64,000 bases of DNA from Caulobacter rhizosphaerae. GTDB taxonomy: Bacteria; Pseudomonadota; Alphaproteobacteria; Caulobacterales; Caulobacteraceae. Below the pieces are notes generated by a model, which was not told where the DNA came from, ran no database searches, and saw nothing but the letters and a program-made list of their open reading frames with translations. Both the position numbers and the translations under genes were made by a program. Numbering within the stretch: the first letter of the stretch is position 1; every line of letters starts with the position of its first letter. Below, in pieces: positions 63,172 through 64,000 of this stretch. Location: positions 5,014,501 through 5,078,500 of the forward strand of contig NZ_CP048815.1 of the NCBI RefSeq assembly GCF_010977555.1, written 5' to 3'.

Positions 63172-64000
63172 CTAGCCCAACGCCGTCCCGAACACCTCGC
63201 CCGCCTTCAGGGCCGGCTTGGCGCCGAGGATGGCGCTGGCGGCCTTGGCGGGACCCAGGATCGCGCGGCCCAGGCGCTGCAAGTCGTCAACACTCACCGC
63301 ATCGACCGCCTCGGCCAGTTCGGCCGGCGTGTAGAGGCGGTTGAACATCAAGGCCTGACCGGCCGCCTGCTCGGCGCGCGACAGGGGCTGTTCGCGGGCC
63401 ATGAACATGTGGGCCTTCAACTGGGCCTTGGCGCGGGCCAGCTCGGCGTCGTCGATCCGGGCGGCCAGGCCGACGATCTGCTCGGCGCAGACCTTGGCCG
63501 TCTCGGCCGCGTCGCCGGCCGCGCAGCCGGCATAGACGCCCAGGGCGCCGGCGTCGGCATAGGTGTCGGCATAGGCGTCGATGTTGTAGGCCAGACCACG
63601 CTTCTCGCGGGCTTCCTGGAACAGCCGCGACGACATCCCGCCGCCTAGGGCCTCGGCGAAGATCCGCAGGGCGAAATAGTCGTCCTCTCGGGCGCTGACG
63701 GCCGGCAGCATGAACACCAGGTGGGCCTGCTCCAGCTTGCGGGCCTGGCTCCTGCGCCCGCCGACGAAGCTGGCGGGATCGCTGGCCAAGGCGCCGGACG
63801 CCGCCGGCATGGACCCGAACTCGCGGCGGGCCAGGTCCAGCACCTCGTCCAGCGCGACCGCGCCGGAGCAGCTGACGATCAGCCGGTCGGCGGCGTAGAG
63901 CTGGCCGCGCCAGTGCGACAGGCCTTCGACGGTGGCCGAGTTGACGCTGTCGACCGTGCCCAGGATCGGCCGGGCCAGCGGGTGGTCGCCCCAGGCGGCG
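63172..64000 (-). CDS. M16-family zinc peptidase (processing peptidase type), C-terminal part, cut by window edge
   Basis: The visible 275 residues are the C-terminal portion of a pitrilysin-type protein: WGDHPLARPILGT, DRLIVSCSGAVALDEVLDLARREFG, HLVFMLPAVSAREDDYFALRIFAEALGGGMSSRLFQEAREKRGLAY, EQIVGLAARIDDAELARAKAQLKAHMFM. The HxxEH zinc motif would be in the missing N-terminal part. It lies on the minus strand, converging on the chemoreceptor with a terminator between. Similar proteins are mitochondrial-processing-peptidase-like and of varied roles. Confidence 0.88.
   Translation of the reverse strand, partial: AAWGDHPLARPILGTVDSVNSATVEGLSHWRGQLYAADRLIVSCSGAVALDEVLDLARREFGSMPAASGALASDPASFVGGRRSQARKLEQAHLVFMLPAVSAREDDYFALRIFAEALGGGMSSRLFQEAREKRGLAYNIDAYADTYADAGALGVYAGCAAGDAAETAKVCAEQIVGLAARIDDAELARAKAQLKAHMFMAREQPLSRAEQAAGQALMFNRLYTPAELAEAVDAVSVDDLQRLGRAILGPAKAASAILGAKPALKAGEVFGTALG

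Overview
The window is GC-rich, gene-dense chromosomal DNA from an alphaproteobacterium, most likely Caulobacter or a close relative. The pointers are a Xanthomonas/Caulobacter-type TonB receptor, a CC0125/CC1285-type lipoprotein, a TIGR02301 protein, a GEDEF-EAL protein matching Caulobacter PdeA, chemoreceptors ending in WEEF, and many REP-like inverted repeats between genes. No rRNA, tRNA, phage, transposase or CRISPR array was recognised. The genus call is inference from gene content.

Layout. 1-6,314 (minus): an operon for a NikR-like regulator, two DUF1989 proteins, a urea/guanidine carboxylase and allophanate hydrolase (cut by the window edge). This fits guanidine (or urea) nitrogen assimilation. 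6.4-12.4 kb: a large TonB receptor behind an AT-rich promoter region, a NIPSNAP protein, a rhodanese divergent from an FtrA-type regulator, and a membrane protein. 12.4-19.2 kb: a Tat-exported Gfo/Idh/MocA oxidoreductase, an ABC-2 exporter pair, an NfeD/SPFH membrane pair and a Crp/Fnr regulator. 19.3-25.4 kb: Nudix, patatin, 3-hydroxybutyrate dehydrogenase, YaaA, a D-2-hydroxyacid dehydrogenase and a VapBC module. 25.5-35.1 kb: Sua5-type enzyme, a cytochrome b561-YceI fusion, YceI, acyl-CoA dehydrogenase, SDR, lipoprotein, LysE, MAPEG and KTSC proteins. 35.1-47.7 kb: PQQ-type sugar dehydrogenase, cation efflux, MtgA, nitroreductase, serine hydrolase, PdeA, YqgE, peroxiredoxin, a thioesterase/SRPBCC/GNAT run and an acyl-CoA ligase. 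47.8-55.1 kb: a chemoreceptor, leuB, leuD and leuC, and an MFS transporter. 55.1-64 kb: a repeat-rich intergenic stretch, rplS-trmD, PolA, a second chemoreceptor and an M16 peptidase cut by the edge.

The most interesting part is the left-end operon. Its regulator has the NikR fold but appears to lack all four nickel ligands, and a 28-bp inverted repeat with NikR-like geometry sits directly upstream. The carboxylase gene carries two different families of intergenic palindromes inside its reading frame without breaking it. The same or related palindromes recur elsewhere in the window, usually at gene ends.
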